From the NCBI RefSeq assembly GCF_051486985.1, contig NZ_JAHVDV010000036.1, positions 1-49,762 of the forward strand: a stretch of 49,762 nucleotides of DNA, read 5' to 3'. Position 1 is the first letter of the stretch; every line of letters begins with the position of its first letter. The DNA comes from CBFFRJ01 sp051486985 (lineage in GTDB: Bacteria > Pseudomonadota > Gammaproteobacteria > Enterobacterales > Enterobacteriaceae). The position numbers and the translations under genes were made by a program. Shown here piece after piece: positions 25,572 to 32,040 of the stretch. The notes beneath the pieces are model-generated. The model was not told where the DNA came from, ran no database searches, and saw only the letters and a list, made by a program, of their open reading frames with translations.

Positions 25572-26120
25572 ATGCAATTTAATATCCCTACGTTGCTCAC
25601 CCTGTTCCGCGTCATCCTGATTCCATTTTTTGTGCTGGCGTTTTATCTGCCTTTTCCCTGGGCACCTTTTGCCTCAGCGCTGATTTTCCTTGTGGCAGCG
25701 GTAACTGACTGGTTTGACGGTTTTCTGGCGCGTCGCTGGAATCAAAGCACGCGGTTTGGCGCCTTTCTCGACCCGGTTGCCGATAAAGTGCTGGTAGCCA
25801 TTGCTATGGTGATGGTCGCTGAGCATTACCATAGCTGGTGGGTGACCTTGCCTGCCGCCACCATGATCGCGCGTGAAATCATTATCTCCGCGCTGCGTGA
25901 ATGGATGGCTGAACTGGGTAAACGTAACAGCGTAGCCGTGTCGTGGGTCGGCAAAGTTAAAACAACGGCGCAGATGGCCGCGTTGACGTGGATGCTCTGG
26001 CGTCCCAATGAGTGGGTTGAGTGGGCTGGTATTGCGCTTTTCCTGGTTGCTGCGGTTCTGACGCTGTGGTCAATGCTGCAATATTTGAACGCTGCACGCG
26101 GCGATCTGCTCGATCAGTGA
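25572..26120 (+). CDS. pgsA: CDP-diacylglycerol-glycerol-3-phosphate 3-phosphatidyltransferase
   Basis: A 182-residue integral membrane enzyme, the first committed step to phosphatidylglycerol and cardiolipin: it joins CDP-diacylglycerol with glycerol-3-phosphate. The CDP-alcohol phosphotransferase motif DG-x2-AR-x8-G-x3-D-x3-D is complete in WFDGFLARRW...RFGAFLDPVADK. Several hydrophobic helices follow (IAMVMVAEHY; GIALFLVAAVLTLWSML). Length equals E. coli PgsA. It lies 56 nt after uvrC and before the tRNA cluster, as in E. coli. Confidence 0.97.
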   Translation: MQFNIPTLLTLFRVILIPFFVLAFYLPFPWAPFASALIFLVAAVTDWFDGFLARRWNQSTRFGAFLDPVADKVLVAIAMVMVAEHYHSWWVTLPAATMIAREIIISALREWMAELGKRNSVAVSWVGKVKTTAQMAALTWMLWRPNEWVEWAGIALFLVAAVLTLWSMLQYLNAARGDLLDQ

Positions 26121-26169
26121 TCGCATCGCGTTAATTTTCAGCAAACGATTCGGGTTTTGAAAAATAACG

Positions 26170-26197
26170 TTGACTCAGTGCGCCAGGTAAGTAGAAT
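26170..26197 (+). promoter_or_regulatory. Strong sigma70 promoter of the tRNA operon
   Basis: TTGACT at 26170-26175, a 16-nt spacer and TAGAAT at 26192-26197, about 72 nt upstream of the first tRNA. A G+C-containing discriminator follows the -10, as is usual for stringently controlled stable-RNA promoters. Confidence 0.7.
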
Positions 26198-26269
26198 GCA
26201 TCGCATCAGACGGCAGCGCAGGCTTCCAGAAGATAACAAAATCAAGTGATTGCAACACAACTTGATATT

Positions 26270-26345
<76 letters not shown>

Positions 26346-26397
26346 GTTTATATGCACCGGCAGTTTGCGGGTGTTGGCTTAAAAGCCTGAAGAATCT

Positions 26398-26471
26398 GGC
26401 GCGTTAGCAAAGCGGTTATGTAGCGGATTGCAAATCCGTCTAGTCCGGTTCGACTCCGGAACGCGCCTCCA
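26398..26471 (+). tRNA. cysT: tRNA-Cys (GCA)
   Basis: A 74-nt cloverleaf with acceptor stem GGCGCGT pairing with ACGCGCC, anticodon GCA in ATTGCAAAT, T-loop TTCGACT and encoded CCA. Nearly identical to E. coli cysT. Confidence 0.97.
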
Positions 26472-26483
26472 CTTTCTTCCCGA

Positions 26484-26570
26484 GCCCGGATGGTGGAATC
26501 GGTAGACACAAGGGATTTAAAATCCCTCGGCGTTCGCGCTGTGCGGGTTCAAGTCCCGCTCCGGGTACCA
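26484..26570 (+). tRNA. leuZ: tRNA-Leu (TAA)
   Basis: An 87-nt class II tRNA with a long variable arm (CTCGGCGTTCGCGCTGT), acceptor stem GCCCGGA pairing with TCCGGGT, anticodon TAA in GGATTTAAAATCC and encoded ACCA. It reads UUA codons. Confidence 0.97.
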
Positions 26571-26610
26571 TGGGAAAGACAAGAATAATCAAAGCAATAA
26601 GCAGTGTCGT

Positions 26611-26635
26611 AAAACCACCTTCGGGTGGTTTTTTT
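26611..26635 (+). terminator. Terminator of the tRNA operon
   Basis: AAAACCACC-TTCG-GGTGGTTTTTTT: a stable TTCG tetraloop stem followed by T residues, 40 nt after tRNA-Leu. Confidence 0.92.
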
Positions 26636-26705
26636 GTATTTGCGGTAGTTGTGTTACCCTTCCGTGACTTCCCGTAAATCTTCCTCTCCCTCAGGAGCTC
26701 CTCAT

Positions 26706-27374
26706 ATGGCCCAGGGCCCATTAAACGAAAACGAATTGCAGTGGCTGGAAGAGACCTTGATCTCTTACGCTCATGGCGATGACACCATTCTTGACGTCGC
26801 CGAGCTCGATGGACTGCTGACCGCTGTTTTGTCCGGCCCCGTTGTTGTAGAGCCTGACCGCTGGCTGGTCGCTATCTGGGGCGGCGAAAAGAATATCCCT
26901 CGCTGGAAAAACGAGCGCGAGATGGATCGCTTTATCAATCTCTGCTTCCAGCATATGAATGATATTGCCGAACGACTGAGCGACTATCCAGACCAGTTTG
27001 AGCCTGTATTCGGTGAGAACGAAGTTGAAGGCCGTCACTTCACGGTGGTTGAGGAGTGGTGTTTTGGCTATATGCGTGGCGTGGCGTTAACCGACTGGTC
27101 CGCACTGCCCGACGCGCTGCAACCCGATCTGGATGCGATTGCCCTGCATGGCTCGGAGGAGAATTTTGCCCGCCTCGATGAAATGGACGAAGAGACGTTC
27201 AGTCAAAGCATTGATGCCATACGTCCTGCTGCGTTGCGCCTTTATGATTACTGGTCAGCCAATCCGCAACAGCCGGTTGTTCAGCAGCCGGTCGTGAATG
27301 GTATAAAAGTGGGCCGTAACGATCCTTGCCCGTGTGGTAGTGGCAGGAAGTTTAAAAGCTGCTGCTTACATTAA
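26706..27374 (+). CDS. yecA: UPF0149 / SEC-C metal-binding protein YecA
   Basis: A 222-residue protein with a UPF0149 domain (about 1-190: LNENELQWLEETLISY; LDVAELDGLLTAVLSGP; EEWCFGYMRGVALTDWS) and a C-terminal SEC-C zinc-binding motif (GRNDPCPCGSGRKFKSCCLH), as in SecA. I chose ATG 26706, because AGGAG precedes it and it aligns with E. coli YecA (221 aa). An upstream frame start at 26649 adds 19 non-homologous residues. E. coli YecA has been linked to ribosomes and the SecA pathway, so the SEC-C motif suggests a ribosome-associated role. The gene ends at a terminator shared with tyrP. Confidence 0.94.
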   Translation: MAQGPLNENELQWLEETLISYAHGDDTILDVAELDGLLTAVLSGPVVVEPDRWLVAIWGGEKNIPRWKNEREMDRFINLCFQHMNDIAERLSDYPDQFEPVFGENEVEGRHFTVVEEWCFGYMRGVALTDWSALPDALQPDLDAIALHGSEENFARLDEMDEETFSQSIDAIRPAALRLYDYWSANPQQPVVQQPVVNGIKVGRNDPCPCGSGRKFKSCCLH

Positions 27375-27377
27375 AAG

Positions 27378-27403
27378 AAAGGGCCCGCCAGGGCCCTTTT
27401 TTT
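27378..27403. terminator. Bidirectional terminator between yecA and tyrP
   Basis: AAAGGGCCC-GCCA-GGGCCCTTTTTTT, a perfect stem with A and T runs on each side. It touches the tyrP stop codon. Confidence 0.92.
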
Positions 27404-28613
27404 ATCCGACCTCAGGAAGGATCCCGGCGACGATAGCAAACTGCACCAGAATAATACCGATCCCGCAGGCAATGATGGCACACAATGCGAGCCTGCCACC
27501 GGCAACACGATAAGGGGCCTCGGGGTGCGCATCACGACTTTTCCACACCAGCAACGCAGGCAGTAAAAGCGCCAGTATCGCGAGGGCTACGCCTGCATAC
27601 CCCAACGCCATTACAAAACCACGCGGGTAAAAGAGGGCGAAAGCCAGAGGTGGCAGGAAGGTAACCAGCCCGGATTGCAGGCGCCCTGATACGTTGTTGC
27701 GGCGCTTGAACAGGTCAGCAAGATAATCAAACAACCCCAGTGAAACCCCGAGGAACGAGGTTGCCAGCGCAAGATCGGCAAAGAGATGTACCGCAAGTTC
27801 AACATGCGCAGAGGCAACGACTTCGCGCAGCGCCTGTAACAGTCCATTAAGCCCGGCATGTTGCGCCAGAAGGCCTGCAAACGTTGAGGAATCAATACTG
27901 CCCAGGGTCGCCAGTTGCCAGAAAATATAAGCAATAAGCGGGATCGCACTGCCGGTGATAAATACCCAGCGCAGTTTACGAATATTGCCATTCATGTAGC
28001 TTACGATACTTGGTACGCTGCCGTGGAAACCGAACGACGTGAAGATAACCGGAATAGCAGACAGCGCCAGCCCTTTTTCCAGCGGCAGCGTAAGCAGATT
28101 CGCATGATGAACATGAGGTACCAGTAATGCCAGCATCACCAGCAGGAAAATGATTTTGGCACTGAATAAAAACCGGTTAAAGAGATCAACCAGCGATGTG
28201 CCGATGCAGACCACGCCACCGGCAACCAGCGTAAACAGCAGCACGCCGGTTACGGGCGACACTGAAATGCCCGTCCAGTCACTCAGGCTGGAAGCGAGCA
28301 GTTCGCCAGCGCCGCTCATGTAAGCCGCCGTCAGGGCATACATTAAAAACATCATGCTAAACCCGGTGAGCCACTGACCGTAGCGCCCCAGGTAATGACG
28401 TGCAATAGACCCCAACCCGGTGTCTGCTGGCACATGCTGATACACTTCCAGCAGTAACAGTGCGGTATAACACATCACCGCCCATAACAGGAACAGTAAA
28501 ACCAGCGTTACGCCAAAACCCACGCCAGCCGCTGCCAGCGGCATGGCCAGCATCCCCGCGCCAATGGTGGTCCCTGCCACGATAAAAACACTACCAAGTG
28601 TTCGATTTTTCAC
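27402..28613 (-). CDS. tyrP: Tyrosine-specific transport protein
   Basis: A 403-residue tyrosine/proton symporter of the HAAAP family with about 11 hydrophobic helices. I chose the GTG at 28613 (then KNRTLGSVFIVAGTTIGAGMLAM), which has GAGGAA 5 nt upstream and gives exactly the E. coli length. A longer frame from 28751 would add 46 residues (28614-28751) and would place TyrR operators inside the gene. The signature segments GTTIGAGMLAMPLAAAG, LPLEKGLALSAIPVIFTSFGFHGS and LALATSFLGVSLGLFDYLAD match TyrP. TyrR boxes lie just upstream. Confidence 0.96.
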   Translation of the reverse strand: MKNRTLGSVFIVAGTTIGAGMLAMPLAAAGVGFGVTLVLLFLLWAVMCYTALLLLEVYQHVPADTGLGSIARHYLGRYGQWLTGFSMMFLMYALTAAYMSGAGELLASSLSDWTGISVSPVTGVLLFTLVAGGVVCIGTSLVDLFNRFLFSAKIIFLLVMLALLVPHVHHANLLTLPLEKGLALSAIPVIFTSFGFHGSVPSIVSYMNGNIRKLRWVFITGSAIPLIAYIFWQLATLGSIDSSTFAGLLAQHAGLNGLLQALREVVASAHVELAVHLFADLALATSFLGVSLGLFDYLADLFKRRNNVSGRLQSGLVTFLPPLAFALFYPRGFVMALGYAGVALAILALLLPALLVWKSRDAHPEAPYRVAGGRLALCAIIACGIGIILVQFAIVAGILPEVG

Positions 28614-28682
28614 ACATTCCTCGACAAATTCAACGCCCTGCAACATCAGGATGCGGCGCAGAGTATGTGAAAACAGTCGCGC

Positions 28683-28723
28683 CGTCAAACCAGCCTTACG
28701 CCTGCTGTAAACATTACTTTGCA
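28683..28723 (-). promoter_or_regulatory. Pair of TyrR boxes upstream of tyrP
   Basis: Strong box at 28706-28723: TGTAAA-N6-TTTGCA, one mismatch from TGTAAA-N6-TTTACA. Weak box at 28683-28700: CGTCAA-N6-CTTACG, which keeps the conserved G and C 14 bases apart. Their centres are 23 bp apart, two helical turns, which would suit cooperative binding of TyrR at tyrP. Position relative to the corrected start (70-110 nt upstream) is consistent with promoter control. Confidence 0.6.
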
Positions 28724-28850
28724 GCTTGCCGAGCGCCACTGCCTTAGTCATTTGCCTGGCAGGATCCGTGACGTTGCCTGATGCATAACTCTCCGGTATC
28801 TGCGAGAAAATCAGGAGCTAAAATTTCTGATAATTTGTACAAGGGGAGAT

Positions 28851-29192
28851 ATGGCTGAGGAGAATCCATTTACCGCCAAGTGGACCCGTGCCGGTAATTT
28901 ACTCTGTCATGGGAGCTGGCTGTTGAGCTGGCAGGGACAAGCGATTACGCTGCCTGAATCCCGCAGCGAAAAAGATATGGGCACATGGGCCATCTATTCC
29001 ATTATCGATCCTGAAGATGAGACCTTCGCTCAGGGTTTGCAGGAGGATGAGTGGATCATTGCCAATGTAGACTGGCTTACCGACCTCTTTTATGAACACT
29101 CCATTCCGATGGAAAGTGAAAATTACCGGTTTTTCTATCAGGCCGTTAACCGTCATGACTGGCGCTGCACGAGTTGCGCCGGGTGCATGTAA
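28851..29192 (+). CDS. Hypothetical protein with a C-terminal Cys cluster
   Basis: A 113-residue protein that I do not recognise. It is acidic, soluble and without a signal peptide or membrane segment. Aromatic residues are frequent (WTRAGNLLCHGSWLLSWQG; WIIANVDWLTDLFYEHS). The last eight residues (CTSCAGCM) place three Cys in a CxxCxxC pattern, which could bind metal. The ATG follows AAGGGGAGAT, a good ribosome site at short spacing. It is divergent from tyrP and lies just upstream of yecH in the same direction. The translation has protein-like composition over its full length, so I think it is real. No function is proposed. Confidence 0.72.
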   Translation: MAEENPFTAKWTRAGNLLCHGSWLLSWQGQAITLPESRSEKDMGTWAIYSIIDPEDETFAQGLQEDEWIIANVDWLTDLFYEHSIPMESENYRFFYQAVNRHDWRCTSCAGCM

Positions 29193-29257
29193 ATCTGTCG
29201 TAGCGCAATAAGGGCGGTGAGTGATGTGACTATCATGCTTTTTTTAAAGGAGGAGTG

Positions 29258-29497
29258 ATGACATCTGTACACGGTCATGAGGTGCTTAACATGATGCTCG
29301 ATTCAGTTGAGCCTTATACAGAGAAGAGTCTGGTGGCGGCCATTCTCGCGCGTTTTGGTAACGAGGCGCGTTTTTATACCTGTTCAGCGTCTGACATGAC
29401 GGCGGCTGAGCTTGTGGCATTTCTGGCGTTGCGGGGGAAATTTATTCCGGCCGAAACCGGGTTTTCAACGCACATCAGTAAAATCTGCAACCATTAA
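29258..29497 (+). CDS. yecH: YecH family metal-binding protein
   Basis: A 79-residue protein, the same length as E. coli YecH and closely matching it (MTSVHGHEVLNMMLDS; HTCSA-like YTCSASDMTAAELVAFLALRGKFIP; HISKICNH). His and Cys residues are spaced so that they could bind metal. I chose ATG 29258 with AAAGGAGGAG at good distance. An in-frame GTG at 29255 adds one residue and is too close to the ribosome site. The function is unknown; it is often annotated as a metal-binding DUF2492 protein. It is convergent with ftnA. Confidence 0.93.
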   Translation: MTSVHGHEVLNMMLDSVEPYTEKSLVAAILARFGNEARFYTCSASDMTAAELVAFLALRGKFIPAETGFSTHISKICNH

Positions 29498-29535
29498 AAT
29501 AGTGCGGTAATGAAATGACATTACCGCGCACTTTA

Positions 29536-30033
29536 TTAATTAGCCGTGTCGAGTGTCGACAGCTCTTTATCGATGAAATAAAGGCCTTCACCGCTTTTAC
29601 CGGCAAGCGTTAATTTATCAATAACGGATTTGAAGAGTTTCTCTTCTTCATGCTGCTCCGCTACATACCATTGCAGGAAATTGAAGGTCGGATAATCCTG
29701 AGAGGTCATGGCAACATGGGCAAGTTCGTTAATTTTCTGGGTGATTAACTGCTCATGTTCATAAGTCGCACGGAACAATTCATCCAGCGAACCGTACTCC
29801 GCCACCGGGCTTGTAATAGTGCTGATGCGCGGCAGACTGCCGGTATCAGCCAGATAATCAAAGAGGCGCTGCATGTGCGTCATCTCTTCCTGCGCATGGC
29901 GACGCAGAAATGCGGCGGCACCTTCAAAACTATTAAAGCTGCACCAGGCGCTCATCTGTTGATAAAGCAAAGATGAGAAAAGTTCCAGATTCATTTGCTC
30001 ATTAAGTTTTTCAATCATTCCAGCTTTTAACAT
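29536..30033 (-). CDS. ftnA: Ferritin FtnA
   Basis: A 165-residue iron-storage ferritin, the same length as E. coli FtnA, assembling as a 24-mer shell in the cytoplasm. Ferroxidase-site residues are present: Glu17 (NEQMNLELFSS), Glu50 and His53 (QEEMTHMQRLF), Glu94 (YEHEQLITQK), Gln127 and Glu130 (YVAEQHEEEK). The C-terminal GEGLYFIDKELSTLD is conserved. The ribosome site is GGAGCG. The upstream region holds Fur-like sequences, fitting the known Fe-Fur induction of E. coli ftnA by relief of H-NS silencing. Confidence 0.97.
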   Translation of the reverse strand: MLKAGMIEKLNEQMNLELFSSLLYQQMSAWCSFNSFEGAAAFLRRHAQEEMTHMQRLFDYLADTGSLPRISTITSPVAEYGSLDELFRATYEHEQLITQKINELAHVAMTSQDYPTFNFLQWYVAEQHEEEKLFKSVIDKLTLAGKSGEGLYFIDKELSTLDTAN

Positions 30034-30134
30034 TAAAGCGCTCCGGGAAATAAATTAAAGGTCGTGAAGTGCGGCCACTATAATTTGTTATTTAATTATT
30101 TGCAAAAGGTAAAATAAAAAATTCATTTATTAAC

Positions 30135-30195
30135 AATGAGAATGGGAATAAAACGCATTGCATTATTAATAGCGGAGTAAATGATAATTATTCTT
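30135..30195 (-). promoter_or_regulatory. Fur-like sites upstream of ftnA
   Basis: 30177-30195 matches the 19-bp Fur consensus at about 14 positions, with the core AATGATAATTATT at 30180-30192. A second partial match, AATGAGAAT, lies at 30135-30143. They are 100-160 nt upstream of the ftnA start in very A+T-rich DNA suited to H-NS. The arrangement resembles the upstream Fur activation region of E. coli ftnA. Because the DNA is A+T-rich, chance matches are possible. Confidence 0.42.
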
Positions 30196-30214
30196 TATTT
30201 TAGAAATAACCCAA

Positions 30215-30240
30215 CGCGCCAGCACATTCACACTGGCGCG
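30215..30240 (-). terminator. Hairpin after yecR
   Basis: 8-bp stem CGCGCCAG / CTGGCGCG with a 10-nt loop, just after the yecR stop on the minus strand. Only a weak T-rich tail follows. Confidence 0.5.
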
Positions 30241-30245
30241 GGGAA

Positions 30246-30590
30246 CTACCAGGCGGGCGTGCCGGCGACACCGGTTTGATTAAAGGCCACTCCACGACAC
30301 TGGTACTGAAGCGTCACGGTAGTATTCATGCAGACAGAACCACTGTAAACGCTGCAGGTGGAAACAGGCTGGCCATAGGCAACTGCGGTGGCGTAGCCCA
30401 TCTGCTGGCACTGTTTGTTGGCTGTTCCTTGCGTGGTATAGCTGTCATAGCGCGCTGACTGCATCATCGCTTCACTGAAATTGAGCCGCACGATACCACT
30501 GGTGGTGTCGACGCTGCTGACTTTGGGCTCTTTTGTAATGGTGCACCCGGTAAGCAGTAATAACGCGGCGGCAACAACTAATTTGTTCAT
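30246..30590 (-). CDS. yecR: YecR-like lipoprotein
   Basis: A 114-residue lipoprotein. The signal peptide MNKLVVAAALLLLTGC ends in the lipobox LTGC, with Cys16 as the lipidated residue. The mature part is Ser/Thr/Gln-rich with four further Cys that could form disulfides (KQCQQMGYA; STCSVYSGSVCMN; LQYQCRG). I start at ATG 30590 because it opens a proper signal peptide; an in-frame ATG at 30617 would add nine charged residues in front. In E. coli yecR belongs to the flagellar regulon and lies close to ftnA. I found no clear sigma28 promoter here. Function unknown. Confidence 0.82.
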   Translation of the reverse strand: MNKLVVAAALLLLTGCTITKEPKVSSVDTTSGIVRLNFSEAMMQSARYDSYTTQGTANKQCQQMGYATAVAYGQPVSTCSVYSGSVCMNTTVTLQYQCRGVAFNQTGVAGTPAW

Positions 30591-30698
30591 GAAATCGCTC
30601 TGTTTCTTGATGGGCATCGTGACATCTTACACGGGAGGCGCTGCCGCAATCGCCGGAATAAACCGCGTAACAGCCCTGTTTATGCGCAACGAGAAAGT

Positions 30699-30794
30699 TC
30701 ACCCAGCGAGGCGGCCAACACTGAGCGCCTGTCTGGTAGCGTGCTGGCGGAAAGTATCCGCGCCACGACTGCTGCCTGCGCTTCGTTGATGCAT
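30699..30794 (-). CDS. Possible small protein or leader ORF (31 aa) upstream of yecR
   Basis: ATG at 30794 is preceded by a near-perfect ribosome site (AAGGAAGGAGGG, 7 nt away) and opens a 31-codon frame (MHQRSAGSSRGADTF...) ending at TGA 30699-30701. It lies 109 nt upstream of yecR on the same strand. No homologue is known to me. An overlapping frame without a normal start codon (from ATC at 30791, INEAQAAVVARILSAS...) looks at least as protein-like, so the true coding frame is uncertain. It could be a leader peptide of the yecR transcript. Nothing else is recognised between yecR and the next gene. Confidence 0.3.
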   Translation of the reverse strand: MHQRSAGSSRGADTFRQHATRQALSVGRLAG

Positions 30795-30956
30795 TGTAAA
30801 ACCCTCCTTCCTTTTGCTTTGCAGAGGTCCCCTCACTGTAAAAAATGTGAAGGCACTTTAATTTTTTAAAACCTTTTTTCATTAAATTTGAAAGTATGTT
30901 TGGCAGGTAGTAAGGTTGTTAGATTAGCTAGCGAACGCGTTAATCTGGAGATGAAC

Positions 30957-31595
30957 ATGAAAATTGCACTGATGATGGAAAACAGCCAGGCGGGTAAAAA
31001 CGCCATCATTTTAAACGAGCTTCAGGCCGTTGCCGGTGAAAAAGGCTTCCCGGTCTTCAACGTCGGAATGAGTGATGAAAATGACCATCATCTGACCTAT
31101 ATCCACCTCGGTATTATGGCCAGCATTCTGCTGAATGCCAAAGCGGTAGATTTTGTTGTCACCGGTTGTGGTACAGGGCAGGGGGCATTAATGTCTCTTA
31201 ATATTCATCCGGGTGTGGTCTGCGGTTACTGTATAGATCCGGCTGACGCCTTCCTTTTTGCCCAGATCAACAATGGCAACGCGCTGGCTCTACCTTTTGC
31301 TAAAGGTTTTGGCTGGGGCGCTGAACTGAACGTACGTTTTATTTTTGAAAAAGCCTTCACCGGCACGAAAGGCGAAGGTTACCCGCCGGAGCGTAAAGAG
31401 CCGCAGGTACGTAATGCGGGGCTCCTCAACCAGGTTAAAGCCGCTGTCGTAAAAGAGAACTATCTCGATACTCTGCGTGCCATCGATCCTGAACTGGTTA
31501 AAACTGCCGTATCAGGCCCGCGCTTCCAGGAGTGTTTCTTTGAGAATTGCCAGGATAAAGAGATCGAAGCCTTCGTGCGTGAAATCCTTGCCTGA
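30957..31595 (+). CDS. RpiB/LacA/LacB-family sugar-phosphate isomerase
   Basis: A 212-residue protein of the ribose-5-phosphate isomerase B / galactose-6-phosphate isomerase family, which interconverts aldose and ketose phosphates. The N terminus (MKIALMMENSQAGKN) and the active-site loop VVTGCGTGQGALM, with the catalytic Cys, are clear, as is CGYCIDPADAFLFAQINNGNALALPF. It is longer than E. coli RpiB (149 residues), having a C-terminal extension (GEGYPPERKEPQVRNAGLL...). I chose ATG 30957, 6 nt after CTGGAG; the ATG at 30951 touches the ribosome site. TTGAAA (30888) and TAAGGT (30911) with 17-nt spacing may be its promoter. The substrate is unknown. Confidence 0.85.
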   Translation: MKIALMMENSQAGKNAIILNELQAVAGEKGFPVFNVGMSDENDHHLTYIHLGIMASILLNAKAVDFVVTGCGTGQGALMSLNIHPGVVCGYCIDPADAFLFAQINNGNALALPFAKGFGWGAELNVRFIFEKAFTGTKGEGYPPERKEPQVRNAGLLNQVKAAVVKENYLDTLRAIDPELVKTAVSGPRFQECFFENCQDKEIEAFVREILA

Positions 31596-31767
31596 CAGTC
31601 AGAGGGTCGGTGAAAACCGGCCCCCTTTGCTGCAAATGTTAAATTTTTGTCCCGCCTCTGCGCCTGCCCGCCAAAAAAAGTTTAAAAATATAAATTTTTT
31701 TTATTCTTTTATCTCAATGAAAATAATGGTTTTTTCCTAAAGAAATGCTTTTTTCTGATTTTTAAAA

Positions 31768-31817
31768 CGTGATTTCTATCACGAAAAACTTGCGTTTTGT
31801 GATGAAGGTCATATTAT
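31768..31817 (+). promoter_or_regulatory. azuCR promoter with two CRP-like sites
   Basis: The proposed promoter is TTGCGT (31790-31795), a 16-nt spacer and TATTAT (31812-31817). One CRP-like site (TGTGA-N6-TCATA, 31798-31813) sits between the -35 and -10, so CRP binding should block polymerase. A second palindrome (CGTGA-N6-TCACG, 31768-31783) lies just upstream. This predicts high expression on glucose. Confidence 0.6.
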
Positions 31818-31865
31818 GTGCACATCAACTGATAACACCTGCATAACAAATCGCCGGAGCAAACC

Positions 31866-31949
31866 ATGAAATTGCGCAAAATCCTGAAAAGCATTTTTGA
31901 AACCTACTGCAAAACTTTCAAAGACGTACCCCCTGGTGCTATGTTCTGA
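31866..31949 (+). CDS. azuC: Small membrane-associated peptide AzuC
   Basis: A 27-residue peptide, too short for ordinary gene callers: MKLRKILKSIFETYC..., ending DVPPGAMF. It matches the 28-residue E. coli AzuC at most positions (lacking the final Arg). It is an amphipathic, basic helix, consistent with membrane association; E. coli AzuC is reported to bind the glycerol-3-phosphate dehydrogenase GlpD. The ribosome site CCGGAG lies before the ATG. The same RNA has a regulatory role. The location beside araFGH/ftn-yecR genes matches E. coli. Confidence 0.9.
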   Translation: MKLRKILKSIFETYCKTFKDVPPGAMF

Positions 31950-31953
31950 TAAT

Positions 31954-31981
31954 AAAAAAACCTGCGTAGGCAGGTTTTTTT
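31954..31981 (+). terminator. Terminator of azuCR
   Basis: AAAAAAACCTGC-GTAG-GCAGGTTTTTTT, a perfect stem with a T tract, directly after the azuC stop. Confidence 0.92.
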
Positions 31982-32012
31982 ATGCCCGTTTGCAGTGCAG
32001 ACGGGCCCCTGG

Positions 32013-32039
32013 AAAGCGGCGCATTTCGCGCCGCTTTTT
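32013..32039. terminator. Bidirectional terminator between azuCR and the Dcu-type gene
   Basis: AAAGCGGCGC-ATTTC-GCGCCGCTTTTT: perfect 10-bp stem, A and T runs on both sides, ending 2 nt before the minus-strand stop. A further short hairpin (GCCCGT/ACGGGC, 31984-32006) lies just before it. Confidence 0.88.
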
Positions 32040-32040
32040 G

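Larger units (their letters stand above)
31824..31981 (+). ncRNA. azuR: AzuCR dual-function small RNA (IsrB)
   Basis: Predicted transcript from about 7 nt after the -10 box to a strong terminator, about 158 nt, close to the size of the E. coli AzuCR RNA. It encodes the AzuC peptide. In E. coli the same RNA also base-pairs with mRNAs linked to carbon metabolism (AzuR activity). The start point is inferred from the promoter. Confidence 0.7.

Noticed and set aside
30472..30882. 136-codon minus-strand frame overlapping yecR
   Set aside because: It overlaps the signal peptide of yecR in another frame and has biased, repetitive composition; only the short ORF with a strong ribosome site inside this span was kept, at low confidence.
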